Assembly (NCBI GenBank): GCA_001750645.1 | Contig: MEIF01000023.1 | Coordinates: forward strand, 1 to 54,656 | Direction: 5' to 3' | DNA length: 54,656 nucleotides | From: Gammaproteobacteria bacterium AqS3 | Lineage (GTDB): Bacteria; Pseudomonadota; Gammaproteobacteria; MEIF01; AqS3 | Shown: positions 1-9,000 of the stretch, piece by piece | Layout: every line of letters starts with the position of its first letter | Numbering within the stretch: the stretch's first letter is position 1 | Program-made: the position numbers and the translations under genes | Notes under the pieces: generated by a model | What the model was told of the DNA's origin: nothing | Seen by the model: only the letters and a program-made list of their open reading frames with translations | Databases searched by the model: none

Positions 1-434
1 TGAAACGTTTATACCCCCTTGTCCTGCTGAGTCTGTTTGTCTCGGCACAATCCCAGGCTGAAAATGCCGGTGCGGCACCCCCGCCACCCGATGCGGAAAT
101 GAGTGTTTCCGCCGAGATCCATGTTATTAAAAATGATATAAGCCACCTAAAAGACGGTCAAAAAAGACTCGAAGTAAAAATCGAGGAGGGCCAGAAAGAA
201 CTCCATAAAAAAATCGAGGAGAATCAGAAGGAACTCAATAGAAAAATCGAGGAGAATCAGAAGGAACTCAATAGAAAACTTGAGCTCATCCTGAATAGCA
301 AGGTTGGCTGGACACCGTTCAGCATACTTGTTGCTATTTTTGTCTCGGCTGTGGGTGGAATGGGGGCTCTCTTCTATCTCCTCTTCAATCGTCTGATGGA
401 TGAGTTCTCAGCCAAGCTGTCGGCGGCAAAATAA
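1..434 (+). CDS. Small secreted or membrane coiled-coil protein, 5' partial by one base
   Basis: The frame is open from the first base. Positions 1-2 are TG followed by AAA CGT TTA, so the start codon is almost certainly an ATG whose A lies just outside; the protein would be 144 residues. It opens with a signal peptide (MKRLYPLVLLSLFVSAQSQA), then a Pro-rich patch, then a charged coiled coil containing three near-identical 11-residue units (KIEENQKELNR type, encoded by a 33-base tandem repeat at about 178-276). A single hydrophobic segment follows (VGWTPFSILVAIFVSAVGG...), with a short tail. No family is recognised; the architecture resembles small periplasmic proteins with a C-terminal membrane anchor. 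An internal ATG at 99 would drop the signal peptide and is less likely. Lysine codons (AAA) and lower G+C set it apart from its neighbours. Confidence 0.75.
   Translation, partial: KRLYPLVLLSLFVSAQSQAENAGAAPPPPDAEMSVSAEIHVIKNDISHLKDGQKRLEVKIEEGQKELHKKIEENQKELNRKIEENQKELNRKLELILNSKVGWTPFSILVAIFVSAVGGMGALFYLLFNRLMDEFSAKLSAAK
178..276 (+). repeat. 33-base tandem repeat encoding coiled-coil 11-mers
   Basis: About three consecutive units of the form AAAATCGAGGAG..CAGAAGGAACTC, each encoding K-I-E-E-x-Q-K-E-L-x-[RK]. The last two units are nearly identical, so a recent slippage or duplication is likely. An 11-residue period is typical of right-handed or hendecad coiled coils. Confidence 0.75.
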
Positions 435-468
435 ATATGCCCCTGTCTTAATCCCACATCCACCGTGG

Positions 469-496
469 CCGGGGTTGGCGTGCAAAGCCGCCCCGG
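469..496. terminator. Hairpin between convergent genes
   Basis: CCGGGG-TT-GGC pairs with GCC-G-CCCCGG across a 7-base loop, in the gap between the rightward gene ending at 434 and the leftward gene ending at 549. There is no clear T tract, so termination is inferred from position. A pyrimidine-rich tract of repeated CCTCACCC-like units follows (about 519-558). Confidence 0.35.
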
Positions 497-548
497 TCGC
501 GAAATCCCCGGCGGCCGCCCTCAATCCTCACCCCTCACCCCTCAACCC

Positions 549-1493
549 TCACCCCTCCCGCAGGCGAAAGCTGATTTCATAGCGATAGAACTTAATCGAC
601 GGGTTGATCTGCAGCGCCCGGCGGATTCGGGTGCTGTCCTGCAGGGCGATGATGCAGCCGCTGACGGTCTGGCCGGCTTCGGCGACTTCCTCCTGGATGT
701 AGCCCATGTAGCGCTGGATCTGCCCCACGACGGCGTCGTCGGCCCGGCCCCGTTTGAGTTCGATGACGAGCCATTCGCTGCGGTCTCGGCTGCGGGCGAG
801 GATGTCAATCGGCCCGGTGTCGGTGGGGAATTGCTGGCCGATAAGCGCACCGTCGTCATCAGTGAGAATGTCGTAGCGCTCGCCGAGCTCGCAGGCGCTC
901 CAGTTTTTGATGAGAAATTCCTCGAGGTGGGCTTCCATTGCAAATTCGCCGGGGTTTTCGACGGTCTCATCGCCGCTGACCGAAACCACGGGTCGGGCGC
1001 GCCCCTCGACGAGCGCGTCCATTTCCCCCTCGGGGTCGGGCAGCTGGACGACGTGCGCACCGGAATACAAAAAGCGGTGCAGGTGTTCGGGGATGTCATC
1101 CCGCTGCACGCTGTCCCGCAGCCAGGTGACGCTGCGGCGGTGCATCAAGGCCTCGCCGGGGCAGTATTGATAGCCGCCGGTGATTTCGCCCCGGGTGTAT
1201 TCGGTCGGGCCGCTGCGCAGCAAAACGATGTCGCCCTCCTGCATGGCGTAAACAATGGAGTAGAGCGCGCTGCAGTCCATCCCGGCGGCGACTTTGGAGC
1301 TGCCGGGGTTGCGCTCCAGATAGACGGGCTTGAATTTGCGCATGAAGCCCTTCCAGCTCTCGGCCGGCTGCTCGGACAAATCCCGATCCATATTCCAGCC
1401 GCCGCCGATGTATCCGCCGTCCAGCCCTTCCCGAACGAGCGAGTTTTTCGCCCCCAAAATCACCCGAAAATAGCGTCTGTCTGGGTTGGACAT
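549..1493 (-). CDS. PD-(D/E)XK endonuclease, NucS/DUF91-like, with N-terminal EVE-like domain
   Basis: This 314-residue protein starts at the ATG at 1493, preceded by a strong AGGAGG ribosome site. The C-terminal 110 or so residues carry a nuclease core: G-P-I-D-I-L, then V-I-E-L-K-R-G, giving the D...ExK signature, followed by a helix with Q-I-Q-R-Y-M-G-Y-I as in NucS/DUF91 proteins. The N-terminal half (Y-F-R-V-I-L-G..., G-D-I-V-L-L-R-S-G...G-E-I-T-G) looks like the small beta-barrel EVE/PUA-type fold that reads modified bases in restriction enzymes, but that is a pattern judgement. It lies 44 bases downstream of the VOC gene on the same strand and is probably co-transcribed. Role could be mismatch or replication repair, or modification-dependent restriction. 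No methylase or helicase partner is nearby. Confidence 0.75.
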   Translation of the reverse strand: MSNPDRRYFRVILGAKNSLVREGLDGGYIGGGWNMDRDLSEQPAESWKGFMRKFKPVYLERNPGSSKVAAGMDCSALYSIVYAMQEGDIVLLRSGPTEYTRGEITGGYQYCPGEALMHRRSVTWLRDSVQRDDIPEHLHRFLYSGAHVVQLPDPEGEMDALVEGRARPVVSVSGDETVENPGEFAMEAHLEEFLIKNWSACELGERYDILTDDDGALIGQQFPTDTGPIDILARSRDRSEWLVIELKRGRADDAVVGQIQRYMGYIQEEVAEAGQTVSGCIIALQDSTRIRRALQINPSIKFYRYEISFRLREG

Positions 1494-1537
1494 CGGATGC
1501 CTCCTTTTATCTGCGGTGCGCCAATGCAAACGACCGC

Positions 1538-2314
1538 CTAGCTCGATGCCGGAGCCAGCGCCAGGTGCGCTCCGGCGGGATCTCGAATCACGGCGTATTG
1601 ATATCCCTCGCCGCCGCCCCGCGTGGAGTGGATGACGGCGCCGCCCTCCTGCACCACCCGCCGCAGACTTTCGGCGAGGTCGCCGACGGGCAGGTAGATC
1701 AGCCACACCGGGGGCAGGTCGGCATTGACCCCGCGCGCGTGGCAGACGCCCGCCGCGGCATTGCCGCCCTCGTCGAGCATGCAGTAGTCGGCATAGCCCC
1801 TGCCGTCGTCCTGCATCTCGACTTCCTCGACAGACCAGCCGACGACGCTTTTGTAGAAGTCGCAGGTTGCCGGGGCGTCGGCGACGGTCAGGTCGCACCA
1901 GGAGATGCAGCCGGCGCCGTCGGCAGATGGAGCCATCTCGACAGGAATCACCGGTATCAGCCCAAAGGCGGCGCCGTTGGGGTCGGCGATCACGGCCCAC
2001 TGGCTGGCGCCGTCGTCGCTCTTGAAGTGCATCAGCTCCTGGCCGCCGAGTGCAAGCGCCTGCGCGACGCTGCGGGCGACGTCGGCGACCTGAATGTGCG
2101 GCATCCACTGCAGCGGCAGGTGGGCGTATTCCTCGCTCTGTGCACCGACGCCAATCACCGGCGCCCCGCGGCTGTTCATCAGGTCCGCACCCCAGAGCGG
2201 GTTCTCGCCGCTGGTGAGCACGCGCGAGTAAAAGCGCGCGGCGCCTTCCTGGTCGGGAAAGGCAATGTCGGCGCTCAGGATGCCGCCTGCGCGGGGGGAC
2301 TTGCTCTCGGTCAT
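1538..2314 (-). CDS. VOC-family (glyoxalase/bleomycin-resistance fold) protein, two domains
   Basis: The 258-residue protein holds two vicinal-oxygen-chelate modules. The first has A-D-I-A-F-P-D-Q-E-G-A-A-R-F-Y near residue 15 and A-V-I-A-D-P-N-G-A near residue 110; the second has C-D-L-T-V-A-D-A-P-A-T-C-D-F-Y and A-V-I-R-D-P-A-G-A-H near the end. The F-Y-x-x-V-x-G-W and D-P-x-G-x motifs are typical of glyoxalase-like proteins. The family includes lyases, dioxygenases and antibiotic-binding proteins; the substrate cannot be read from sequence. The start is uncertain: ATG at 2314 has a weak GAGA upstream, and an in-frame ATG at 2326 would add four residues. It leads a probable two-gene leftward operon with the nuclease gene and is divergent from the first TonB receptor. 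Confidence 0.85.
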   Translation of the reverse strand: MTESKSPRAGGILSADIAFPDQEGAARFYSRVLTSGENPLWGADLMNSRGAPVIGVGAQSEEYAHLPLQWMPHIQVADVARSVAQALALGGQELMHFKSDDGASQWAVIADPNGAAFGLIPVIPVEMAPSADGAGCISWCDLTVADAPATCDFYKSVVGWSVEEVEMQDDGRGYADYCMLDEGGNAAAGVCHARGVNADLPPVWLIYLPVGDLAESLRRVVQEGGAVIHSTRGGGEGYQYAVIRDPAGAHLALAPASS

Positions 2315-2513
2315 GGTCGTTCTCATAGCCAGGCCGGCGGGCGGGAGTATAAGCGCCGCCCAAAATCCGCCCGAGGAAAAAACCGCCCAGAGCCCGCCCG
2401 CGCGTGCCGCAGGGCGGGGCATTCCCGCTGCGATACGATACGCCGTCAAAATCGGGCGGGCGGCGCCGCCGTCACCAGCCGCAGCCCTGTTCAGAAGGGG
2501 CTTGCGGCCCCGC

Positions 2514-2534
2514 ATATATCTATAAGTAGGGAGA
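2514..2534 (+). promoter_or_regulatory. -10-like AT patch and ribosome site ahead of receptor 1
   Basis: An AT-rich patch (ATATATCTATAAG, 2514-2526) is followed at once by AGGGAGA (2528-2534) and the GTG start at 2541. It can serve as a -10 element only with a very short leader. No good -35 at 17 bases is seen. Confidence 0.35.
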
Positions 2535-2540
2535 ACAGCA

Positions 2541-5500
2541 GTGTTCACGATTAAGACTTTCCGCACCCCGAGCGCGCACCGGGCGGCACTCATCACCGCG
2601 GCGCTTGCGCTGGTGCTGCTGGCGCTGCTGACCCCGCCGGCTTGGGCGCAGGACGAGGCAGCCGGAACCGCTCCCCAACCCCAACCCGCTCCCCAACCCG
2701 CTCCCCAACCCCAACCCGAATCAACCTATGAAATCGAGGACGAGCTCATCGTCACCGGCACCTACATCAAGGCATCCACGCTCGATGAGGCGGTGCCGAT
2801 CTCGACCATCACGGGGTCGGATCTGGAGGACAGGGGTTCGCCCAGCATGGTGGAGTTCATCCAAAAGCTGGAGTTTTCGACCGGGCGGACGCACGGCCAG
2901 ACCAATCAGTTCCAGAACAATTTCGGCGAGGGGATTGCCTCGGTCAACCTCAGGGGGCTGGGGGCGCAGCGCACGCTGGTGCTGATCAACGGGCACCGCC
3001 AGGTGGCCTCGCCGTTCCGGCGCGGGTTTGTCGACATCAACCAGATACCGGTCAACGCCCTGGCGCGGGTTGAGATTCTCAAGGAGGGCGCCTCGGCGAC
3101 CTATGGTTCGGACGCCATTGCCGGGGTGGTGAACTTCATCACGGACAACCGCTTCACGGGGCTGCAGCTGCGCGCCGACTACCAGACCTTCAGCGGCAGC
3201 GACGGCGGCGATGAGCGACTGGGGCTGAAGTTCGGCAGGGCGCTGGGGTCGTCCGGCAGCACGCATGCGGTCGTCAGCGCGCAGTATTCGGCGCGCGCGG
3301 CGCTGCACTCGAAGGACACGGACTGGGCGCTGCGCGACTACAACGACTCGCTGGGGTATTCGTCGATCGGCAACCCCGGGGCGCTGATGCAGGTGGAGCG
3401 GGGCGAGGAGTTCACCAACAAGTGCAATCTGCAGCAGACCCTGTCCGGCTGCGAAGACGACAGCGTTGCCGCCGGCGCCAAGGCCGACGCCGTGACCGAC
3501 CCCGAGTGCGAGCGCCTGGCCGGTTCGACGGCGTCGATCTCCCGCAACCGCTGCGCCTTCCAGTACCTGGCCTTTGACAACATCATCAGCAAGGAGGTGC
3601 ACACCAGCGCGCTGTTCGAGCTGACGCACGACTTTGCGAACAGCGGCGCCCAGCTGCGCGCCAACCTGCTCTACGCCCACACCGACGTCCCGGAGTGGTT
3701 CACCTCGCCGTCCTACCCGCCGCAGGAGCTGCTCGGTCTGGTGCAGTACGTCCCGGCGGCGCACCCGGGTCTGCAGGACATGCTGCGTGAGTATTCCAGC
3801 GCCTACACCGACGCCAGCAAGGGCATCGACAACCCGTTTGCCGAGCACGGCGGGGTGTTCTGGGGGCGCGTGGTCGGCACCGCCGGGCAGCCGGTGGGGC
3901 AGCCGCGCGTCGGCACGCGCGAGTATGAGAGCACGCGCTTTGCGGTGTCGTTTGCGGCCCCGCTGCGCTGGGGCAGCGAGACCCGGCTGGACGCCTCAAT
4001 CGTCCACGCCAGCCAGGACGGCAAGGTGCAGGACGCCGACGAGCCCATCGCCAACGTCGCCCTGGCCTTCCGCGGCTACGGCGGGCCCAACTGCGGCGCC
4101 AGGGCACACCTGGACGCCAACGGCGATCTGGTCATCACCAACAAGCAGGGCAATGTGGTGCAGGGCTATTCGGCGGCGGATCGCACCGCAGCCGGCACCA
4201 ATGACGAGGAGTGCCTCTGGTACAACCCCTTCTCCAACGCCATTCCCTACTCGCAGGTCACCGAGGCCGGCAACCCCAAATACAACCCCGCCGTCGCCAA
4301 CGACCCCGATCTGATCCGCTGGCTGTCGCGCCCGCACAGCATGGAGAACAGCACATCGCTGATGGTTGCCGAGGCGGTGCTGTCGGGTCAGACCGGCGTC
4401 GAGCTGGGCGGCGGCGGCATGGGCTGGGCCGCCGGGGTGCAGCTGCGCACCTTCAGCGAGTCGCTGACCAACTCCCGCTGGAACGACCTCGCCGCCACGC
4501 CGTGCTCCTACTCGTGGAATGGCATGGAGTTCGTCGACGTCACGGCTGGCGACCTGCAAAACACCGACTCAAACTGCATCAAGGACGGCCTCGAGGCGGG
4601 GCTGGAGTCGGGTCTGGCCGGCGGCCCCTTCGGCTATCTGGCGGCCTCGGGCAACTACGATGAATCGCAGAGCATCAACGCCATCTTCGGCGAGCTCGCC
4701 CTGCCGTTCAGCGACGCCCTGAACATCCAGCTGGCGCTGCGCTTCGAGGACTACGGCTCGGTCGGCGACTCGCTCGACCCCAAGATTTCGCTGCGCTATG
4801 AGGTCAGCGACTGGCTGGCGCTGAGGGCCTCGGCGGCCTCGACCTTCCGCGGCCCGGTGGCCTATGAGAGCAGCACCGCCCGCTTCAGCGCGCGCCGCTT
4901 CATCGCCGACGCCAACGCCTTCAAGGCGGTCGACACCTTCGGCAATCCCGACATCCAGCCCGAGACGGCGCGCACCACCAACATCGGCGTGGTGCTCTCG
5001 GGCGAGCGCAGCGAGCTCAGCCTCGACGCCTGGTGGGTGATGCTGTCCGACCCCATCGTGATCGAGTCGCACAGCCAGATCATCAGCCGCTACAAGGCGG
5101 CATACGGGGCGGCGAAGAGCGAGGTCGACAAGCAGACCGCGGACGCCGCCAGGAAGGCCGCCTGGCAGCAGCACTTCACCAGCGCCACCGCCGCGCAGAT
5201 CACCTGCGGGGGTGTGGGCGGAGCCGCGCCCAGAAGCGCCCGCGCCCTGATCGACTCGAATGAGGACGCCGACGTCCCCTGTGCGTCTGACGGGCTGACC
5301 CGCGTCACCGTCCACTACGTCAACGGCCCCGAAACCGACGTCGCCGGCTTTGACCTGCGCGGGCGCCTGGAGCTGGGCGGCGGGCTGGAGACCGGCATCA
5401 GCGCCAGCTACCTGTCGCAGTACGAGGTCGACGCCTACGTCAACACCGCCGGCGAGCAGATTGCCGCCGCCGGCGAGTACGTCGGCACCTACAACTTCGG

Positions 5501-5867
5501 CGTCACCAACCCGCTGCCCCGCTGGAAGGCCAGGCTCTGGCTGCGGCAGGCCTGGGTCGGCGGCGCTGCGGATCACAATCTGAACGTCCAGCTGCAGCAC
5601 ATCCCCGAGTACGACGACGACGAGCGCCCCAGCAGTGCGCGGTTTGCCGGCAACACCGCGCGCCACACCATCGAGAGCATGACCACCATCGACGCCGTCT
5701 GGCGCGCCGTCTTTGGCGGGCGGCAGAGCTGGGCGGGGACTCTGGCGATCTACAACCTGCTCGACTCTGACCCGCCCAAGGTGCTGTCCGATATGGGCTA
5801 TGACTCCTTCACCCATCCGCCCGCCGGACGCATGATCAAGGTCGGCGCGCAGTGGCGGGGAATGTGA
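2541..5867 (+). CDS. TonB-dependent outer-membrane receptor 1 of three
   Basis: 1108 residues starting at a GTG with AGGGAGA seven bases upstream. A signal peptide ends near A-W-A-Q, and a Pro-Gln-Ala repeat linker (about residues 45-62) precedes the plug. The plug shows D-E-L-I-V-T-G-T-Y-I-K, V-N-L-R-G-L-G-A-Q-R-T-L-V-L-I-N-G, F-V-D-I-N-Q-I-P and E-I-L-K-E-G-A-S-A-T-Y-G-S-D-A-I-A-G-V-V-N-F, the pattern of the large TonB receptors common in nutrient-scavenging proteobacteria. A barrel of about 900 residues follows. Conserved loop cysteines (G-P-N-C-G-A; E-E-C-L-W-Y-N-P; T-P-C-S-Y-S-W-N-G) are shared with the next two receptors. The protein ends Q-W-R-G-M rather than in an aromatic residue. 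The substrate is unknown; family members take up siderophores, cobalamin, peptides or glycans by TonB/PMF energy. Confidence 0.95.
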   Translation: MFTIKTFRTPSAHRAALITAALALVLLALLTPPAWAQDEAAGTAPQPQPAPQPAPQPQPESTYEIEDELIVTGTYIKASTLDEAVPISTITGSDLEDRGSPSMVEFIQKLEFSTGRTHGQTNQFQNNFGEGIASVNLRGLGAQRTLVLINGHRQVASPFRRGFVDINQIPVNALARVEILKEGASATYGSDAIAGVVNFITDNRFTGLQLRADYQTFSGSDGGDERLGLKFGRALGSSGSTHAVVSAQYSARAALHSKDTDWALRDYNDSLGYSSIGNPGALMQVERGEEFTNKCNLQQTLSGCEDDSVAAGAKADAVTDPECERLAGSTASISRNRCAFQYLAFDNIISKEVHTSALFELTHDFANSGAQLRANLLYAHTDVPEWFTSPSYPPQELLGLVQYVPAAHPGLQDMLREYSSAYTDASKGIDNPFAEHGGVFWGRVVGTAGQPVGQPRVGTREYESTRFAVSFAAPLRWGSETRLDASIVHASQDGKVQDADEPIANVALAFRGYGGPNCGARAHLDANGDLVITNKQGNVVQGYSAADRTAAGTNDEECLWYNPFSNAIPYSQVTEAGNPKYNPAVANDPDLIRWLSRPHSMENSTSLMVAEAVLSGQTGVELGGGGMGWAAGVQLRTFSESLTNSRWNDLAATPCSYSWNGMEFVDVTAGDLQNTDSNCIKDGLEAGLESGLAGGPFGYLAASGNYDESQSINAIFGELALPFSDALNIQLALRFEDYGSVGDSLDPKISLRYEVSDWLALRASAASTFRGPVAYESSTARFSARRFIADANAFKAVDTFGNPDIQPETARTTNIGVVLSGERSELSLDAWWVMLSDPIVIESHSQIISRYKAAYGAAKSEVDKQTADAARKAAWQQHFTSATAAQITCGGVGGAAPRSARALIDSNEDADVPCASDGLTRVTVHYVNGPETDVAGFDLRGRLELGGGLETGISASYLSQYEVDAYVNTAGEQIAAAGEYVGTYNFGVTNPLPRWKARLWLRQAWVGGAADHNLNVQLQHIPEYDDDERPSSARFAGNTARHTIESMTTIDAVWRAVFGGRQSWAGTLAIYNLLDSDPPKVLSDMGYDSFTHPPAGRMIKVGAQWRGM

Positions 5868-5896
5868 GCGGTTTGACACCGGCATACGGGGCGGTC

Positions 5897-5925
5897 TTGT
5901 TTATGGAGCAGTGCGGGCATATACT
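5897..5925 (+). promoter_or_regulatory. Promoter for receptor 2 (TTGTTT - 17 - TATACT)
   Basis: TTGTTT (5897-5902) and TATACT (5920-5925) are separated by 17 bases, in the 163-base gap between receptors 1 and 2. The predicted start near 5932 gives a leader of about 100 bases. A second -35-like TTGACA lies at 5873-5878 without a matching -10. Confidence 0.55.
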
Positions 5926-5986
5926 CGCCGCTCTGAACGGGGTGCAGTCGCAAAGTCGGCGCCCGGTTTTGTTTCAAGGGATTCAT

Positions 5987-6009
5987 CGACCGGCCATTCA
6001 GGCCGGTTG
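5987..6009 (+). promoter_or_regulatory. Leader hairpin directly upstream of receptor 2 ribosome site
   Basis: ACCGGCC-ATTCA-GGCCGGT is a perfect 7-base stem (9 with flanking C-G and G-U pairs) and a 5-base loop, ending 21 bases before the ATG at 6031 and just ahead of AAAGGGGGA. The position suits control of translation initiation or mRNA stability. Function is inferred. Confidence 0.5.
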
Positions 6010-6030
6010 GAAATCAAAGGGGGATTTCAA

Positions 6031-9000
6031 ATGATTACCACCAAACCGACTGATCGTTTTCGTGTCTTCTGGCTGCTGCGCATGGCGGCCTTGGGTCTGG
6101 CGGCGCTGAGTATCGGCCTGCCGGCAGCGGCCCAGGATGATTCGGCAATGGACGATGACGACCTTGACGAAGTGGTCGTCACCGGCACCTACATCAAGGG
6201 CACGCCGATCGACACCGCCTCGCCGGTCTCGACCATCACCGACGAGGAGCTGCAGCGCCAGGGCTCGCCGACCCTGGTCGAGATGATCCAAAAGCTCGAG
6301 TTCTCCAGCGGGCGCACCTACGGCCAGACCAACCAGTTCCAGAACAACGCCGGCGAGGGCATTGCCACCGTCAACCTGAGGGGGCTGGGTGCACAGCGAA
6401 CGCTGGTGCTGATCAACGGCCAGCGCCAGGTGGTCTCCCCCTTCCGCCGCGGCTTTGTCGACATCAACCAGATCCCCTCCCAGGCGATCCAGCGGGTTGA
6501 GATTCTGAAGGAGGGCGCCTCGGCGACTTACGGCTCGGACGCCGTCGCCGGCGTGATCAACTTCATCACTGACAACCGCTACGAGGGCTTTGAGGTGCGG
6601 GGCTCGTATCAGAACATCGCAGACTCCGACGGCGGCGATGTGCAATACGGCTTGAAGTATGGCAGCCCGATCGGCGACAACGCCCACGGCGTGATCACCT
6701 TTAACTACCACAAGCGGGGGGATCTGGCGGTTCAGGATCGCGACTGGGCCATGGAAGATTTGGCTTTTGGACGGGGGGCTTCTTCCATCGGGAATCCAGG
6801 GGCTCTAATGGCTACCGCCTCGGGAGGGGAAAGGGCAGCAGGGTTGGGAAGTACAACACGTGATCCGAACTGTACGCTTTCCTTCGCGAATGCGACGGCT
6901 GTCACTGCGAATAGATGTCTAATGCCTTTCATCGCCTTTGACAACCTGATTGACGAGGAAGAGCACACCAACATCTTTGCCGAATACACCCAAGAGTTGG
7001 GCAATGGCGGGACGCTGAATGCCAGCTTCCTGTTGTCAATGGATGAAGTCCCACACTGGGATACCTCGCCTTCCTACCCGCCGCAGGAACTCTTCGGCAT
7101 TGTTCAGTTCCTGCCGCCCAATCATCCCGGCATGGTTGCCATGGTGGGCACTTGGGACAGCACCATTGACACCGACAATGATGGCACCGCCGATGGTGCC
7201 TACACCGGCGGCACCCATTCAGATTACTTCAACGCAAATGATAGAACGACCATCGCTAGGAAGTACACCGAACATGGTGCGGTGTTTTGGGGTCGTGTCG
7301 CCGGTGCTGGCGGACAGCCCGGGGGTCAGTCGCGCGTGGCCATCCGCGAATATGAAACCACCCGCTTTGCCCTGAGCTACAACAACACGCTGTCCAATGG
7401 GATGGATGTCACGGCCTCGCTGATGATTGCCAATCAGGAAGGTCAGCTGGAGGGTGTTGATGAACTCATCGCCAACACCGCGCTTGCCTTCCGCGGTTAC
7501 GGCGGACCCGATTGCGGAGCCAAAGCTCATCTCAGCAGCACCGGTGAGCTCATCATCACCTTAAAGGACAACACTGTGGTTGAGGATTACAGCAGCACTG
7601 ATCGTCCCGATGGCTGTGAGTGGTACAACCCGCTCTCCAATGCTATTCCTTTCTCGCGCTCTACTGGAGCAGTCAACCAAGATTACGATGCAAGATATGC
7701 AAACTCGCCCGCTCTGATGAACTGGCTGGAGCGCTATGCAACTTCGGTCAACACCACCGAACTCACGGTTGCCGAGGTCATATTCAGCAAGGAGACCGAC
7801 TGGTCACTGGACGGCGGCAACATCGCCTGGGCGGCTGGTGCTCAGGTGCGTTCCTTTAGTGAGGAGCTCAAGAACGATGTCTGGAACGATGCCGCTCAAA
7901 CTCCCTGCCCGTTCTCTTGGAATGGTGTGGAATTTGTCGATGTCACGGGCAATACGCAGGTGGCTGATAAACGTTTGAATGGCACCGACTCAAGTGACTC
8001 CGCCACATATCAAGATCCGAAACCGATCAAGGACACTGCTTCCAATTGTCAGTCGGCGACCGGCCCCTCGTCCTTCTTGGCGGCATCCACCAACTACAAC
8101 GAAAGCCAGGACATCAACGCCCTGTTCGGCGAGGTGGCACTGCCCTATAGCGATGAATTCGATATTCAAGTTGCCGTGCGCTACGAGGACTATGGCTCGG
8201 CCGGCGATTCAATTGACCCGAAGATCGCGCTGCGCTACTCGCCCAGGGAGTGGTTTACGCTGCGGGCATCGGCCTCCTCGACTTTCCGCGGCCCGCTCGC
8301 CTATGAGAGCAGCACAGCCAAATTTACCGCGTTGCAATTGATTCTCCAGACCGGTGCTTTCAAGGCGGTAGACACTAAGGGCAATCCTGACATCCAGCCG
8401 GAGAAAGCCCAGACTTTCAATGTTGGTCTGGTTTTCCAAGGGGATATGTTCGAGACCAGCCTTGATATCTGGCAGGCATCGCTGTCCGACCCCATCATCA
8501 TTGAAAGCCACAATTGGATTGTTGGTGCCTATGAGTCTCTCCAAGTGGCAGCGGCGACTGCAGCAACTGCCGCAGGGAATGCTGCGGTGGCGGCGCTTAC
8601 CGCTCCATCGCCGGAGGAGCAAAAAACTGCCAGAGAGGCTGCGGTAAAGAAATACTGGCAGGATAATTTCAACACAGTGGTGGCAGATCAGATCATCTGT
8701 ACGGGCACCGGCGGAAATGAGCCCATGAAGGCTAGTGCATTGCGCGATTCACCCGTCGTTACCGAAGTGCCGTGTGCTGTAGGCGGCACTACACGCGTTG
8801 AGGTCAACTACGTCAATGGACCCGACACCGATATCGCCGGCACTGACCTGTTCTTCCGCTTCTTCACCGACGGCGGGTTTGAGTACGGCCTGAGCGCCAG
8901 CTATCTCAGCCAGTATGAAGCTTCGGCCTACCTGAGCGAAACCGGTGAAACCCTAAACCCCGCCTCCGAATACGTTGGCACAATGAACTTCAGCACCAGT

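Noticed and set aside
519-558. Short CCTCACCC repeat tract as a CRISPR or iteron cluster
   Set aside because: Units are too short and irregular; best seen as simple-sequence pyrimidine tract between convergent genes.
549-2363. 604-residue fusion of nuclease with an upstream frame
   Set aside because: The upstream part is an out-of-frame reading of the VOC gene; AGGAGG and ATG at 1493 give a proper start.
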